Shown: positions 22,713 through 35,347 of the stretch, one piece after another
Layout: each line of letters begins with the position of its first letter
How positions within the stretch are numbered: position 1 is the first letter of the stretch
NCBI GenBank assembly: GCA_007570785.1
Contig: ML661885.1
Location: 12,946,490 to 13,010,489 of the forward strand
Direction of reading: 5' to 3'
DNA length: 64,000 bases
DNA from: Antilocapra americana
Lineage: Eukaryota; Chordata; Mammalia; Artiodactyla; Antilocapridae
Notes under the pieces: generated by a model
Databases searched by the model: none
Told to the model about the DNA's origin: nothing
The model's input: the letters and a program-made list of their open reading frames with translations, nothing else
Position numbers and translations under genes: made by a program

Positions 22713-25700
22713 TTTTTTTTTAATTTCAACAAAGAAGGAACAAAGAAGTCTTGGTCATAATGTGATGTAAGTCATGGAAGACCAGGGAATACAAATATCC
22801 CATGTTGGGAAGGCTTGAGTATTTGCTGCTCCAAGCCCACCAACTGTATCTAGGACACGCATGCAGCTATTAGATATTGTTGCTCAGGAATTTCAGAATA
22901 TGAAACAGGGAAGGGAGTTAGCACATAACTATTCTGAATGAAAATTACAGTTTATTTGTAAAAGCGAGTCTCAGCCAAGTCAAAGCAGGCATGCATTTCT
23001 TTCTCAACATACCAAGATAGCAAATTGGCACACACCAATTGGTAAATTACAAAACAGTATCACATGCTCCAGAAGGGTTAATACAATTGATTCAAAAAAA
23101 AAGCATTTTGTCCCCCAGAGATGCATTTTCTCACCCTGATTCACTGCAGGATCAGCTGTGTTAATAATGATGCTTTGTGATTCTGTATCTCTTTCCCTGC
23201 TAAAAGCTCAAGTATGAGTTGATACGGCACGTCACAGACTACACAGATGGTACTCCACAGTTTCCACAGTTCTCACTGAATAGCTCATTTGACTTACTAA
23301 TAAATGTTCCTACTTCAAGATTAAAAACAAATATGAAAAATTAAGAAAAACGAGAGAAAGATAGTAAGTTTTCATATCCAATTCAGTGGCATCTAGCTGA
23401 AAAGGTAAACTCTAGACAGAGCACCCAGAGCATAAGACAGCTCCTCCAGATGCTAGCGCACACGTGTCTCTTCCAGAACAGTCCTGTCAAGCCACCAGGC
23501 CACTGGGAAAAGAAGAGGGCTAAGCAGTAAAGGAGGTTATGCTAATTTCTATGTGAACACAGACATTAGACCTAAAAGGAAAAATTCTCACAGAGGAGGA
23601 GCTAGACCTGGAATTACATGGTCCTTCTGTTTCAGTCCATTAACCTGTAATTAATCACTGGAGGCAGACCCATGATCAGAAGCTTGACTAGAAGTGAAGT
23701 AACAGATATCAGCTTATGTAACAGGGTTACTGAGATTTATAAAGCATGTTTAAATTGGACTCCTTAAACTAAACACTTTTAAATGGAGAGGAAGACTACA
23801 ATCATTCTAGAAGTTTCCTTTATGCTGTTCACAAATGCCCTGCTCACATTCAATTAATAAGAGAAGGTGTTTTGTTCCTTTGAACTTCATACACAGAGCT
23901 TCTAAATGCTCCTCATTGGTAACTCTATCTATCTCATCTCCCCCCTGCAGATCTGGAAGTTTCTCATTAGGGAATTTAGCTATTAATAAAGTTTCCCCTC
24001 ACCTCTGCATAAATCACTGTACTCCATTTGTGTAGTAAATGTGGGCAAACACAACTAAATACAGGCATCCAGCATTATGATTTGTGAAATGTGAACTGAT
24101 CTATGGAACAGACCAGATCTTGAAAAATCCAGGGTGAGCTTACCCCTATGAAAAACAGAAATGTTACTGATGACCAGATTTAACTAAATGAAGACCACTG
24201 AGGTAGAGAACAGCTACAGAGACTTGCTTTCCTTGGTAATTAACATGGTTTTGTAACATCTACTTACAGGATTATATTCAAGCTCCAGGAAAAACAAATA
24301 CCTGATTTAGGGAATTATGTTCAACCACTCTTAACAAGAACATCTTTCTTTTTGTTCCTGATAAAAAAAATCACTGTATCTGAAACCACAGTCTGAACTA
24401 GTCAAAAATAACATTCAAGTCTTATGTAGCAGTTTTCTCCAAAAAAAAAGGGGGGGGGGTGTTAAATTATAATCAAAACCAGTCAGATGATTCCAATATT
24501 GAGGTCCTACTAGATATTCCTGAGAAATCTACGTTATCTCTTTGCAGAGGATACCACAGTCCACTTCTAACACCAATACTTAGATATAAAGCAAGCATTC
24601 AATCTTCCATGTTTATGAAATGTGAATCTGATGTGTATTTCTGATATTTTCAATATGATAATTAAAATGTTCTACCACCTCTGGGTAGTTTTAAAAATAC
24701 TGCCCTGAATTTCTCCAAAACATAAGTAAATTTAACTCTCTGGATATAAATCACCCTCCTCTCAATTTCCTGCATAAAACAGTAACTACCAGCATGGAAC
24801 CACATGGGTTTAACAAGGACAAGAAAGTTGGCAGACACCATTCAACTAATCTTTGTCCTCGTTCCCCACCCCCACCTGTTGAGAACCACTGAATTAGACC
24901 TACTAGGGGCTAAAATGCTCTGTGATTACAATAATCATTCTGTAATCAGAGTAGCAGCACATTTACTCTAAACAGTTGCTAATTACAAGACAGTTTATGA
25001 TGACTAAAAAACAAAGTGCGGCATGACCGTCTGCATTTCTGGAACGGGCGTTAATTGACAAAGAAAGATGGTTTAAAAACTGGACCACAAATAATTTTGA
25101 ATACCTAGGTGCTTCTAGTCTTCAGGATTAACTTCCTAAATAATTCCCTGAATCGTCCTCAATCTGCATCTAAAATAATCTACTCTGAACTACAATCCCA
25201 AATAACTAGTCAAGATCTACCGAACACGAGTTAGGGTCAAATACTGATCACTGGAGGAGACCGAGAGTAATCATAACAACAACAGTGGACATTTAAGGAA
25301 ACTGGGGCACAAGGTCACGCCTGTTCAAGTGATGAAGGCAGACCACAATCCAGGCAGCGAGGCTCTTAAGTGCTTCTCCCAGCTGACCTCACAGAATGAA
25401 ATAAATAAGGAAGGAAGTAAACCTCCTGCATTCAAGGAACTCCACAATTCATGTACTAACAGCTTCCAACAGAACATTCCACACATTTTTAGTCAAATTA
25501 GAAAGATCTTACAACCTTTCTTTCAAGATCTTCAGAGACTTTAATTTTATCCTTGAAATGGAAAGGCCTTTTTCCAAAGACAAGCCTGCGGCTGGTGGTA
25601 CACAAAATGTCACTAGTTACTTCAGCGTGTGGTTTTCTTCTCTTACTGCTACTGAGAAATTTCTTAATATGTAAGAGTTTGCTCAATAGTATACAGAGAT

Positions 25701-26707
25701 GGACTCAGGAGGGTCCTGCTTGGTCCCTGACCCCCTGCTTAGTCTCAGGTTACCGAGATTCCTGGCGAGAAGGGGTCTCAGGGCCTAGACCATGGGACTT
25801 CCTGTGGTCCTGTCGTGTGATTCCCCACCTTATCTGTCAGGGGCACCTGAGGAGTCTCTTTAAAAACAGACACCCTCCCAAACCCATACTTTTGTAAATC
25901 GCGATGAAACCTCGGGATTTCCATTTTGACAAGCAAGGTATATTACCTGCGCACTCTGATATTGGGACCAGCAACTTAGACTAGAACCACGCCATCCATG
26001 CTTTCAGCATAGGAAAAGCAGCGCCTTTCAACAAAAAACACCGCTGCCTTCATCCATAACACGATCTGCTGAGGCAGCACCATTCTGGTGCTTTTGGAGG
26101 GAAGTGTGTTAATTATTATCCATAACACGAGCAGCTTCCGGGCCTAACTCCCTAGAAATGCTTCTGGTAAAACAAATGATCCAAAAATATATGTCATTAT
26201 CATTTAGTCAAAAGTTCTACACAGCAAATACATGAATAGTGAAGAAAGTAACAGAAAGAGGCCACATTTTTCACCCTCTATTTGGTATAAAAAAAGAAAA
26301 AAAAAGAATTCTAGAATTTAAAAAATAATTTGAGAAAGATTAATGAATACCTCACCATCCTCCTTAGTGAACCCTTTACCAGAAGATTTCTTTAAAGTCA
26401 TCTAATTCATTTTGCCTTCATTAATAATTAAACCTTGAGCCTCACCACTCTTTTGAGGCAAACAAGTATAGCCTCCGTTCAACAAAAACAGAAGTTGGAC
26501 TCAGACATTAAATCACTTGCTCAAGCTGGTAAGTCCAGTCGTAGGCAGTATACACTTCATTATTATTAAATTTATCCTTAAATCATACAGATTTTCTCTG
26601 CTCTAAATAAAATCTATAAATTTTTATCAGAAAGTTCTTCTAAACATCTAATTAAAATCTCATCAGATATAATTTAGGAACCATACCTTCTGTGGGATTA
26701 AAGAACT
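22713..26707. other. 4-kb stretch without young retroelements
   Basis: No Bov-tA, BovB or CHR copy was seen. Weak old-repeat resemblances: MIR-like at about 26,390-26,545 and MER5-like at about 25,820-25,895. A poly-A/poly-G junction lies at 24,441-24,459. The open frames are short and unrecognised. Confidence 0.45.
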
Positions 26708-26848
26708 ATCTGGAGAAGGAAATGGCAACCCACTCCAGTGTTCTTGCCGGGGAAGTCCCATGGGCAGAAGAGCCTGGCAGGCTATAGTCCATGGGGTCGC
26801 AAAGAGTCGGACACGACTGAAGCGGCTTAGCTGCAGCTGCTGCTGCTC
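26708..26848 (+). mobile_element. Bov-A-type SINE monomer
   Basis: 'TGGAGAAGGAAATGGCAACC', 'CAGTGTTCTTGCCGGGGAAG', 'GTCGGACACGACTGAAGCGG', then a GCAGCTGCTGCTGCT tail. CpG sites in the tail are preserved, suggesting a fairly young copy. Confidence 0.9.
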
Positions 26849-26929
26849 ATTACATTTCATACATTTCATGTAACTCAGGAACAATAAACCCTCCTTTCAT
26901 GCCTCTCTTCTTTTAAAGGAAAGGCCAGC

Positions 26930-27440
26930 AACATTTCAGCTTAGCCTGTGGCAGACAACAGTTCCCACATCCCACATGCTCTTCTTCTCATTCAACTTGT
27001 AACTTTCCTCCCAAGGTGAGCTGGGATCTGGAGAGGCTTGTGACTAAAGCCTAAGATGTGACTTCTGACGTTAAGTCATAAAATGAGATACAGTTTCCTT
27101 GGAACTCAACTCTTTGAACCCCAGAGGCCATGCTGTTAGGAAGCTCAAGCAGATGCAAAAAGGCTGTAATTAGGTATTCTAGCCTATAACTTAGCTGACG
27201 TCCCAGCCAACAGCCTCTGTCCAGCACCAGGTCTGCAAGTGAGCAAGTCTTCGGTTGCCTCCAGCACTGAGCCATTAACTGACTCAGGCTTGGACCTGAG
27301 TCGTCCACACTGAGACACAGGACATCATGGAGTGGATAAGCTGGGTCCATCATGTCTTTTCCCAGTGTGGTAACATTCATGAGCAGAATACCACCAAGTT
27401 TCAGATGGCATATTAAGTGGCAACGGTAAACAAAACTCTC
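26930..27440 (+). mobile_element. MaLR-like (MLT1-type) solitary LTR
   Basis: A diverged LTR-like sequence: 'GACGTCCCAGCCAACAGCCT', 'CCAGGTCTGCAAGTGAGCAA', 'GACACAGGACATCATGGAGT' and a terminal part related to 'CATGAGCAGA...AAGTTTCAGATGGCAT' are in the order seen in ERVL-MaLR LTRs. No adjacent internal region or second LTR was recognised. A 134-codon minus-strand open frame across it is chance. Confidence 0.55.
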
Positions 27441-28654
27441 TAATTCAGAACACAAGCAAGGAACAATAAAGAGGCAAAGTTTAAAAAAGCTTCTTTCTAA
27501 AGGTTCAAAATAAATATCCCCAGTTCTGTACTCTAAAGATTACTTGTTTTACTGATAAGAGTCTGTCAGACTCTCACACAGATCTTAGTGAAAGTTCATG
27601 TAAAATAAAAGGAATTAGGAACACACTATATTACTTTCTATTTTCATCCTATGCACATCTCTCTTTAGAATGCCTTTTCTTCTCTGTGATGAAATCTCCA
27701 TCAGCCCTTGATGCTCAAATCAAACTGCAGAGCAGCTATGAAGCCTTTCCTCGCTTCACAAAATGAACTGTTTGCTTCTTATACAACGTCTGTCCAGCCC
27801 TTCTAAGACAATTTCTATTCTAATGCATATATTATACTGTAATTACTTGTCCACTTGTCTCTTTCCTTCCCTAAACTGTAAGACCTTCGAGGATGGAGCC
27901 TATTTCTTTTTTAAACTCTGTGTCCCCAACTCCAAACCCGTGCGGCAGGTAAAGTGCCAAAAAAAAGGAGAAAATGGACTGTTCTTTAAATTTTAATTTT
28001 TTAACATAAACATATACACATATACTCAAAAAGTAACATCCAGGCAACAGAAAAAGGCAAGTCTAGCTTGCTGAGCTAGAGCTGGTAGCATGGTCCATGG
28101 TTTACAGTGACTGAGTACAGAGACAGACAGATCAGTATCCTAAAAGATCCCATGGACACTCAGGAAATTTTAGGAAATTTCAGATCAGTTTAGTAAACGG
28201 GGAAATACTACGCATTTTAAAAGCATTTTCTCATAAATAACTAATGTTAAAATTTGAGGTGCTCAAAGGAATAAAGACCAGAAGCAGAAAAAGTAGACAC
28301 AGGAGGCCGCATTTTCTGACAATTTTGTATAGCCACTAATTTACAATAATGCGACTTTATTATTAACTTTGCCCCCACCTCTGTCCCCTCAGTCCTTAAT
28401 GTCCCTGCTGCTTGATTACATTTCAGAATTCTAAAGTATTTTCCTGCCAGTTGACCCAAACTGCTACCATGTCACAAATCCACCGAAAAACACAACCACA
28501 ATACTGTCTGTTCAACCATCGCCAACTGGCCAGCATTTTTTCTTTTGTTTTTAATTTGGGTTATTTTAATAAGCTCTTCAAGCACCTTTTGCAAGCTTGA
28601 GCAAAGATATTCATGAATATATTTCTTTTAAACCACGCTAATGAATCATTTATC
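27441..28654. other. Unique sequence
   Basis: No recognised gene or repeat. A 77-codon plus frame (27,763-27,996) and a 70-codon minus frame (28,247-28,459) have no known domains. Confidence 0.4.
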
Positions 28655-28694
28655 TTTTTTTATTAATTGAAGTATAGTCGATTTACAATGTTTC
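28655..28694 (-). mobile_element. Short L1 3' end fragment
   Basis: 'TATTAATTGAAGTATAGTCG' followed by ATTTACAATG, the inverted last ~40 bases of a ruminant L1. Confidence 0.6.
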
Positions 28695-28727
28695 AAGGGC
28701 CAGCATTCTTTTCTTAAGCAGTACCAT

Positions 28728-28946
28728 ACCAGGTAGCACTAGTGGTAAAAAAAATCCACCCGCCAATGCAGGGGACACAGAGACGCGGGTCCAATCCCAG
28801 GGTCGAGAAGATCCCCTGGAGTAGGAAATGGCAACCCACTCTAGTATTCTTGCCTGGGAAATTCCATAGACAGAGGAGCCTGGCAGGCTACAGTCCATGG
28901 GGCCACAAAGAGTTGGACATGACTAAGCAACTGAACACAAGCACAG
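28728..28946 (+). mobile_element. Bov-tA SINE
   Basis: TRNA-like head at left, 'GGCAACCCACTCTAGTATTC' core, and a GAGTTGGACATGACTAAGCA tail. Moderately diverged. Confidence 0.9.
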
Positions 28947-29636
28947 TACTCACAAAATGGCAGAAATGAGACTATCACCTAGTATGTCTGTAAGACATTT
29001 CAGAAAAGTCTTACCAAAGAAAAAAAAAATACAAAAATCAAGAGTCATTTAAATTCTAGTCCCCTTAAAATTGTCTGAATCTTTTAAATACAAAGGCCTT
29101 TATCCAGTCCTACTTTTCTTCCCACTTGTCATCGCTTATGTATCTCCTAAATCGCCATACTCCAAAACACCATGAAATTCTCATCTCCATAATGTTACTC
29201 CAAAGAAGTGCCTGGTATACAAGCTTTCTATTTAATAGCCAAGTGTGCTATAAAATTAATGTCTCCATCTCAACTCCTCCTGTGCCTAAAACAGAAATCT
29301 ACAACTTCCTAGGAGGAGAGAAGTCCTCAAATTCTCTGACAGTAAGCGTTCTTGTCGGCAAGCATCCCCTCTGTGTCTGCTCCCCTCACAGCATCAGTTG
29401 TTATGCTGTGATCAGATCAGTTGTATGAATCTCCCTATGACGTGTCTGTACAAAGTATGGCTAGGTTCAAACCTACAGAGACTTCAGAAGGGGTATGCCG
29501 AGAAAACATCCCAAGATGTCAATATTTCAAGCAGGAAATTCTTAGTATTTATGTGCTTCTTCAGCCCTATCAATCCATTAATATATTTAACAACTTAATT
29601 TCTTAGCCCTACTTGAAAAACTGAAGTCTAAACACT
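28947..29636. other. Unique sequence
   Basis: No repeat or gene recognised. A 100-codon plus-strand open frame at 29,126-29,428 has no recognised domain. Confidence 0.4.
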
Positions 29637-29760
29637 AAAGAGATTGGTTGCACAACAATATGAAGGCACTTAACCTTACTGAACTGTACACTTAAAAAAT
29701 GGATAAGATGGTAAATTTTACACGTATTGCCCTACAATTAAAAAGTTTAATTTAAAAGAA
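29637..29760 (+). mobile_element. Old L1 3' end
   Basis: 'GGTTGCACAACAATATGAAG', 'CTGAACTGTACACTTAAAAA', 'AAGATGGTAAATTTTACACG' and an A-rich tail are characteristic of old mammalian L1 termini. Confidence 0.65.
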
Positions 29761-29875
29761 TAACTGCTAAAAAGAAAAAAAAAAAGCCAGCATCTAAAAA
29801 ACCCACAAAACCAACAAACAATAATTAGGGGAATTGAGTATTAACAGAGATTACTGAGCCAGATTTCCAAATCGG

Positions 29876-30950
29876 GAAAGGAAAATTCTTAAAGAGATGG
29901 GAATACCAGACAACCTTATCTGCCTCCTGAGAAACCTGTATGCAGGTCCAGAAGCAATAGTTAGAACCAGACATGGTAAAACTGACTGGTTCAGGACTGG
30001 GAAAGGAGTACAGCAAGGCTGTATATTGTCACCCTGCTTATTTAACCTATATGCAGAGTACATCATGAAAAATGCCAGGCTGGATGAAGCACAAGCATCA
30101 AGATTGCTGGGAGAAATATCAATAACCTCAGATATGCAGATAATGCCACACTTATGGCAGAAAGAGAAGAACTAAAGAGCCTCTTGATGAAAGTGAAAGA
30201 GTGAAAAGGTTGGCTTAAAACTCAACATTCAGAAAACTAAGATCATGGCATCTGGTCCCATCACTTCATGGCAAATAGAGAAACAATGGAAACAGTGGCA
30301 GATTTTACTTTGGGGGGCTCCAAAATCACTGCAGATGGTGATTGCAGCCATGAAATTAAAAGACGCTTGCACCTTGGAAGAAAAGCTATGACCAACCTAG
30401 ACAGCATATTAAAAAGCAGAGACATTACTTTGCCAACAAAGGTCTGTCTAGTCAAAGATATGGTTTTTCCAGTAGTCATGTATGGATGTGAGAATTGGAC
30501 TAAAGAAAGCTGAGCGCTGAAGAATTGATGTTTTTGAACTGTGGTGTTGGAGAAGACTCTTGAGAGTCCCTTGGACTGCAAGGAGATACAACCAGTTGGA
30601 GAAGACTCTTGAGAGTCCCTTGGACTGCAAGGAGATACAACCAGTCAATCCTATAGGAAATCAGTCCTGAATATTCATTGGAAGGACTGATGCTAAAGCG
30701 GAAACTCCAATACGTTGGCCACCTGATGTGAAGAACCGACTCATTGGAAAAGACCCTGATGCTGGGAAAGATTGAAGACGGCAAGAGAAGGGGACAACAG
30801 AGGATGAGATGGTTGGATGGTATCACCAACGCAATAGACATGAGCTTGAGTAGGCTCCGGGAGTTGGTGATGGACAGGGAAGCCTGGCGTGCTAAAGTCC
30901 ATGGGGTCTTGAAGAGTTGGACACAACTGAGCGACTGAATTGAACCAAAT
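29876..30950 (+). mobile_element. BovB LINE, 5'-truncated, mutated catalytic motif
   Basis: About 1.07 kb from the post-motif-A RT region to the CTGAGCGACTGAATTGAACC end. The first segment keeps one frame at 29,897-30,175. The catalytic tetrad at 30,133-30,144 reads YADN rather than YADD, so the second metal-binding Asp is lost. A perfect 49-base tandem duplication occupies 30,548-30,596 and 30,597-30,645. The copy is non-functional. Confidence 0.93.
30548..30645 (+). repeat. 49-bp perfect tandem duplication inside BovB
   Basis: The unit starting TGGAGAAGACTCTTGAGAGT and ending GATACAACCAGT occurs twice back-to-back without a mismatch. Other BovB copies in this window have it once. Confidence 0.95.
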
Positions 30951-32128
30951 GTAAAGGGGGAGCTTCATCAGATCCCAGTTTGAAACCCAAAGCTGTAACA
31001 CACAATTGGAGAAAACTGGGAAAACTGAAATAGTTGATACTTGATGATATGAGTTTTCTTAGGCTTTAAAAAAGGTTTTGTTAGGTTTAATGGTTCTTAT
31101 TTTGTGTGATTACCTAAGGTAATGCCTTTATTTTATGGCAACATGCTTTCTGGATAAAGGGTCATCTATAACTTACTTCCAAATAGTTCATGTGATACAC
31201 ACACATATACACACACAGACAAAGTGGAGAAAGAGGGAAAGGAAAAGCATCACACAACACTGAAATAGCTGTTATTTAGCCACTCGTTCTACCACATTAT
31301 GGAAGCATCATAGGAGCTAAGGAAAAAAGAGACACATGACACTGCCCACGTTTCAAAGCACCGCCTTTCATTTTCACTGAGGTTGGAGACTGTGTCTACT
31401 GCTTAATATATTATTGGTTGCTGACAGAATCTGAATACATGACAGATAGCTAGCCCTCTGAATTATCTGCAAGTAAAATGATCTCACAACGCAAAAAAAT
31501 TACTGTTGAAGTAGAGATTCGGGAAGAAAGTTGGGAACATTTTTATAGGTGTTGTCACAAGTGTATATTAATGTGTGGTCTGTTAGGGTTTTGCTCTTTG
31601 AATAGTCATAGAAATTTCATTATTTATCTACTGAGATATCAGCCCTTCAAGTGATGCTTTCATTCTCTTATCGCTTCTTCTATGAAAGTGTTTAAGTGAC
31701 AGCCCTATACTTTGTGTTTGGTTTTGGTTTATCACCTTTCCAGAACTACCAAATTCCCCCAAAGTTTTCTTTACCTTTGTTCTCTTCTTTCTACTATAAA
31801 CTGAGGTTATTAATCCCTCTTCTCATCATAGTGTCAAAATACTCTGCAGGGGAAAAGTCAGTAAGCCTGATATGGAAAATGTTCAGTTTTACTGAGGCAA
31901 CAAAGCCAAAACTTTGTCTTTATTGTTTCTGACTTGAAGTGGACTTCCTTATTTTTCTATAGAATTTTCTTTATAAAATCTATAATCAATGTAATAAGCA
32001 ACTGACTAATAAACTTTGAATATTGTTGGACTCCGTCTGTCTTTTTGTTCTGATTGTACACTCTGCTATAAACTAAAGTTAGTCATATAAATCCTCAACA
32101 AATTGAGTTTTATATCAAATAACTGCTT
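30951..32128. other. Unique sequence
   Basis: No recognised young repeat or gene. A short imperfect (CA)n patch lies at about 31,196-31,219. The 78-codon plus frame at 31,696-31,932 is unrecognised. Confidence 0.4.
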
Positions 32129-32241
32129 CCTCAGGAAATCTCTGGCAGTCACTGGTTAGCATCTGTGCTTTCACTGTCGAGAACATGGGTTCAGTCCCTG
32201 GTTGGGGAACTAAATCCTGCAAGCCACACAGCCAAAAACAA
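32129..32241 (+). mobile_element. CHR-type SINE (diverged)
   Basis: 'CTCTGGCAGTCACTGGTTAG', 'GGGTTCAGTCCCTGGTTGGG', 'GAACTAAATCCTGCAAGCCA', 'CAGCCAAAAACA'. Confidence 0.75.
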
Positions 32242-32687
32242 GAGCTTGCATGGTCAACGTGTTCAGAGGAGGCCAGAAAGAACAGACTAACAGGTACAAA
32301 GGTTCATATAAAGAGTAGAAATACGGGGACACAGCTTTGTGGTAGACCCATCTAGACAGCATCTAGGAATGTCATTCTATAGTGATTGGGAACTTATTAT
32401 ACAAGGATCAATCTATGAACTGACAGTACAAAAGGTGAATTTGTTAAATCAGCCCAAAATACAGTTTAAAAATGAATGATTTTAAGCTGTTCTGTATACT
32501 ATGAGAGGGGCAAAATCAATGAAAAAAAAAAAACATATATATACGTATACACACATAGACACACAGACTCCATCCTTACTATGTCTCCTAGTTGTAGCAA
32601 ACCAATAAGAAAACAAGTATCATTCCCTGTTGTACCTCTTTCATTCGGAGAGCAAGCCAGTGCACATAATCATTTAAGCATATTTAC
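32242..32687. other. Unique sequence with short CA-rich patch
   Basis: An A-run and 'ATATATATACGTATACACAC' patch lie near 32,520-32,565. Nothing else was recognised. Confidence 0.4.
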
Positions 32688-32697
32688 AGAACACAAC

Positions 32698-32969
32698 TGG
32701 AGAAGGAAATGGCAACCCACTCCAGTATTCTTGCCTAGAGAATCCGGAGGACAGAGGAGCCTGGTGGGCTGCTGTCATAGGGTCGCACTGGGTCGGACAC
32801 GACTGAAGCAACTTAGCATGCATACATGCATTGGAGAAGGAAATGGCAACCCACTCCAGCATTCTTGCCTGGAGAATCCCATGGACAGAGGAGCCTGATG
32901 GGCTGCCATCTATGAGGTTGCACAGGGTAGGGCACGACTGAAGCGACTTAGCAGCAGCAGCAGCAGCAT
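32698..32969 (+). mobile_element. Bov-A2 SINE dimer with target-site duplication
   Basis: Two Bov-A units (each with GGAGAAGGAAATGGCAACCC) separated by CATGCATACATGCATT, ending in (CAG)n. Perfect 10-base direct repeats AGAACACAAC at 32,688-32,697 and 32,970-32,979 bound the insertion. Confidence 0.95.
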
Positions 32970-33293
32970 AGAACACAACAGACAAATTTTAATGCCAGAT
33001 TTGTCTAACCATTTTATTTGATGGTTCTCTCCTTGATATTAAGCTCCAAACAATGGAGTTTAATAATATCTATCAAAACTTCTAATTTGCTTTACTAAAA
33101 TGTTATGGCCTTCCATTTATTTATCTAAACCTTCACCAAAAAGTGTGTATTAAGGAGTCTGGTTCCACTTAAAGTAACAAGTTTTATAAGTTGACTGATC
33201 AACTGATAAACTAAATAGTCCATCCTTGAAAAATCTCTCAAGCTCCAAGGGCATGGACTTGTTACTCTGGAATTCCTCTATGCAGAAAGCATT

Positions 33294-33482
33294 AGTGGCT
33301 CAGGTGTCTGTGCAACTCCATGAACTGTAGCCGGCCAGGCTCCTCTGTCCATGGGATTCTCCAGGCAAGAATACTAGAGAGTAGGTTGCCATTCCCTTCA
33401 TCCAGAGGATCTTCCTGACCCAGGGATCAAACCCAGGTCTCCTGCATTGCAGCCAGATTCTTTACCATCTGGGCCACCAGGC
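33294..33482 (-). mobile_element. Bov-tA SINE
   Basis: Inverted copy: 'GTCCATGGGATTCTCCAGGC', 'CTTCCTGACCCAGGGATCAA', 'CCATCTGGGCCACCAGG'. Confidence 0.9.
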
Positions 33483-34847
33483 TTTCATTAATTTACAGAT
33501 TTCAGGCGAGACTACTCTTTTGCATTGGTATTTTCCACCTGCGTGGTTCTAACTCTTTTTAGCCTCAATTAAATGAGCAAGTCTTCTGAAGACCACCTCC
33601 AGCTTCCTTCCAAAAGCCTTTCCTTTTCTTTTTTCCCGTTACACACTCAATCCCTTTCTCCAAGTGGATAAACATCTGTGGATCACTGAGGCAGGCCCAG
33701 AAAGCCTGGGGTGAGGCTATTAGAGACACCTGACCTTCTTCACTGGGAAATTCCCTTTATGGGGAAGGGAATGAAGAGGGCCTCCATGACCAGGAAACGC
33801 CATCTGTTCCTCTGGTGCCAAGGCCCTGGCTTCCCTCACTTCTCTGAGGACCAGGCGAGGTGAAGACAGGAGCTTGGCCTATGAAAAGCACAAGCCCCAG
33901 AAGGCCTTCCCTCACCCTACCTGGTCTTTGCCTGCTCTTGGTGGAGTGGTCCCCTCATTTCTCACCTGTAAAGGGGAATAAAGTCTCCCAAGTGCTCCGT
34001 GTGGTAACCCAGAGTATCAGGGGAGAAGGGCCGCAGGGTTGAGGGGTGCCTGGAGGGACCCGGCCATTGGCACTGCCATCTGGGTCTAGGATTAAGGACA
34101 CAGCTCATCTGAACACTCTGCACGCAAAACCAGCTACTGTTGTGAGATCCGGATGCGGACAGCAATTGTGCAGGTGAGTGCCTGGGACCTGGATCCCCTG
34201 GGACTCACCCATCTTCCCTCCTCTGCCCTTACCTCCCCATCACAGGGTCAGGGCCTGTCTCCAGTGACCATGAGAGAGGAGGGAGTGGTGGAGAGCCTCT
34301 CCCAGCAGAGTCCCAGCTCACCCTACGTCCTGCACGCAGGGCCAGGCCAGATGCACCCGGCCAGCTCCATCCTGACCCACCTTCACTTGCCTCGAGCCCA
34401 CAAACCTGGGTTTCCTTCCACCCTCTGGCTCTCTCCTCCTGAATGCTTTTTCTCAAAGTGAGAAATTTACTATTACGATGAGATCATCCATGATTATGAG
34501 AACGTGGTTTTATGATGTGTGTGTGCTTCACCCAGGAGAGGAGAATGCTCTGGTTTTCTTTTCTAATGTCCTTCGGTGTCCAGGCATTTTGTTGACTTTT
34601 GTCACTGTCAGTTGCCACTGTCAATATGCTCAGAACACAATGAGTATCTTTTTCTTACATTATACTTAACAACTTACAGCCTTTAATTTATTAAACTCTT
34701 AACTGTACACACCTCTTGCTTAAAATACAAGGTAGTACAGCATAAACAGATCTTTATATAACTGTATTTACATAAAGGTTATTATGTAAATAATCTTTAT
34801 ATAACTTCACCAGGTTTTACTTATTCCTATTGTTGGTGTTTAATAAA
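33483..34847. other. GC-rich unassigned island with splice-like donor
   Basis: 33,650-34,460 is clearly richer in G+C than its surroundings and has several open plus-strand frames (33,860-34,042; 34,153-34,461). A consensus-like CAG|GTGAGT lies at 34,171-34,179, and a pyrimidine-rich tract ending in AAG lies near 33,660. The 'CTCACCTGTAAAGGGGAATA' string is MIR-like. I cannot name a protein family. It could be an unannotated exon, a decayed retrocopy or old repeat sequence. Confidence 0.35.
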
Positions 34848-35041
34848 TAGTTGTGTTTGACTCTTGTGCGATGCCATGGACTATAGCCTGCCAGGCTCCA
34901 CTGTCCATGGGATTTCCCAGGCAAGAATACTTGAGGGGGTTGCCCTTTCCTTCTCCAGGGGATCTTCCTGACCCAAGGATCGAACCTGTGTATTCTGAGT
35001 TGGCAGACAGATTCTTTACTACTGAGCCACCTGGGAAGCTC
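34848..35041 (-). mobile_element. Bov-tA SINE
   Basis: Inverted copy: 'CTGTCCATGGGATTTCCCAG', 'CTTCCTGACCCAAGGATCGA', 'ACTGAGCCACCTGGGAAGCT'. Confidence 0.9.
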
Positions 35042-35347
35042 TGACTTATACTTACTATTTGTTTATTTAAGAAAAGACTCTGGTGGTGCTAGAATACAAT
35101 AAAATGACACTTAGTAATGAAATATATTTCTATATCACACTTCTATAGAAAAATCTTAAGGAATCAAGATAGTCATACATGTTACTTGAAAAGCAACAAG
35201 AGCACTATTCGTTGAATCTCAGAAAAGAATTATAGAAATTGAAAATACTACACGCTACCAGAAACTCCAGAAAGGCGGGCATTCCTAAGACTCTAGGAAT
35301 CTGATGAAATTTTCACCAATCTTAAATCATCTTTAATATTTCCAAAT

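Noticed and set aside
27051..27455. 134-codon minus-strand ORF
   Set aside because: It overlaps a MaLR-like LTR in the opposite orientation and has no recognisable domain.
30261..30841. Minus-strand ORFs of 106 and 113 codons
   Set aside because: Antisense to a plus-strand BovB; the same protein-like shadow recurs at other BovB copies.
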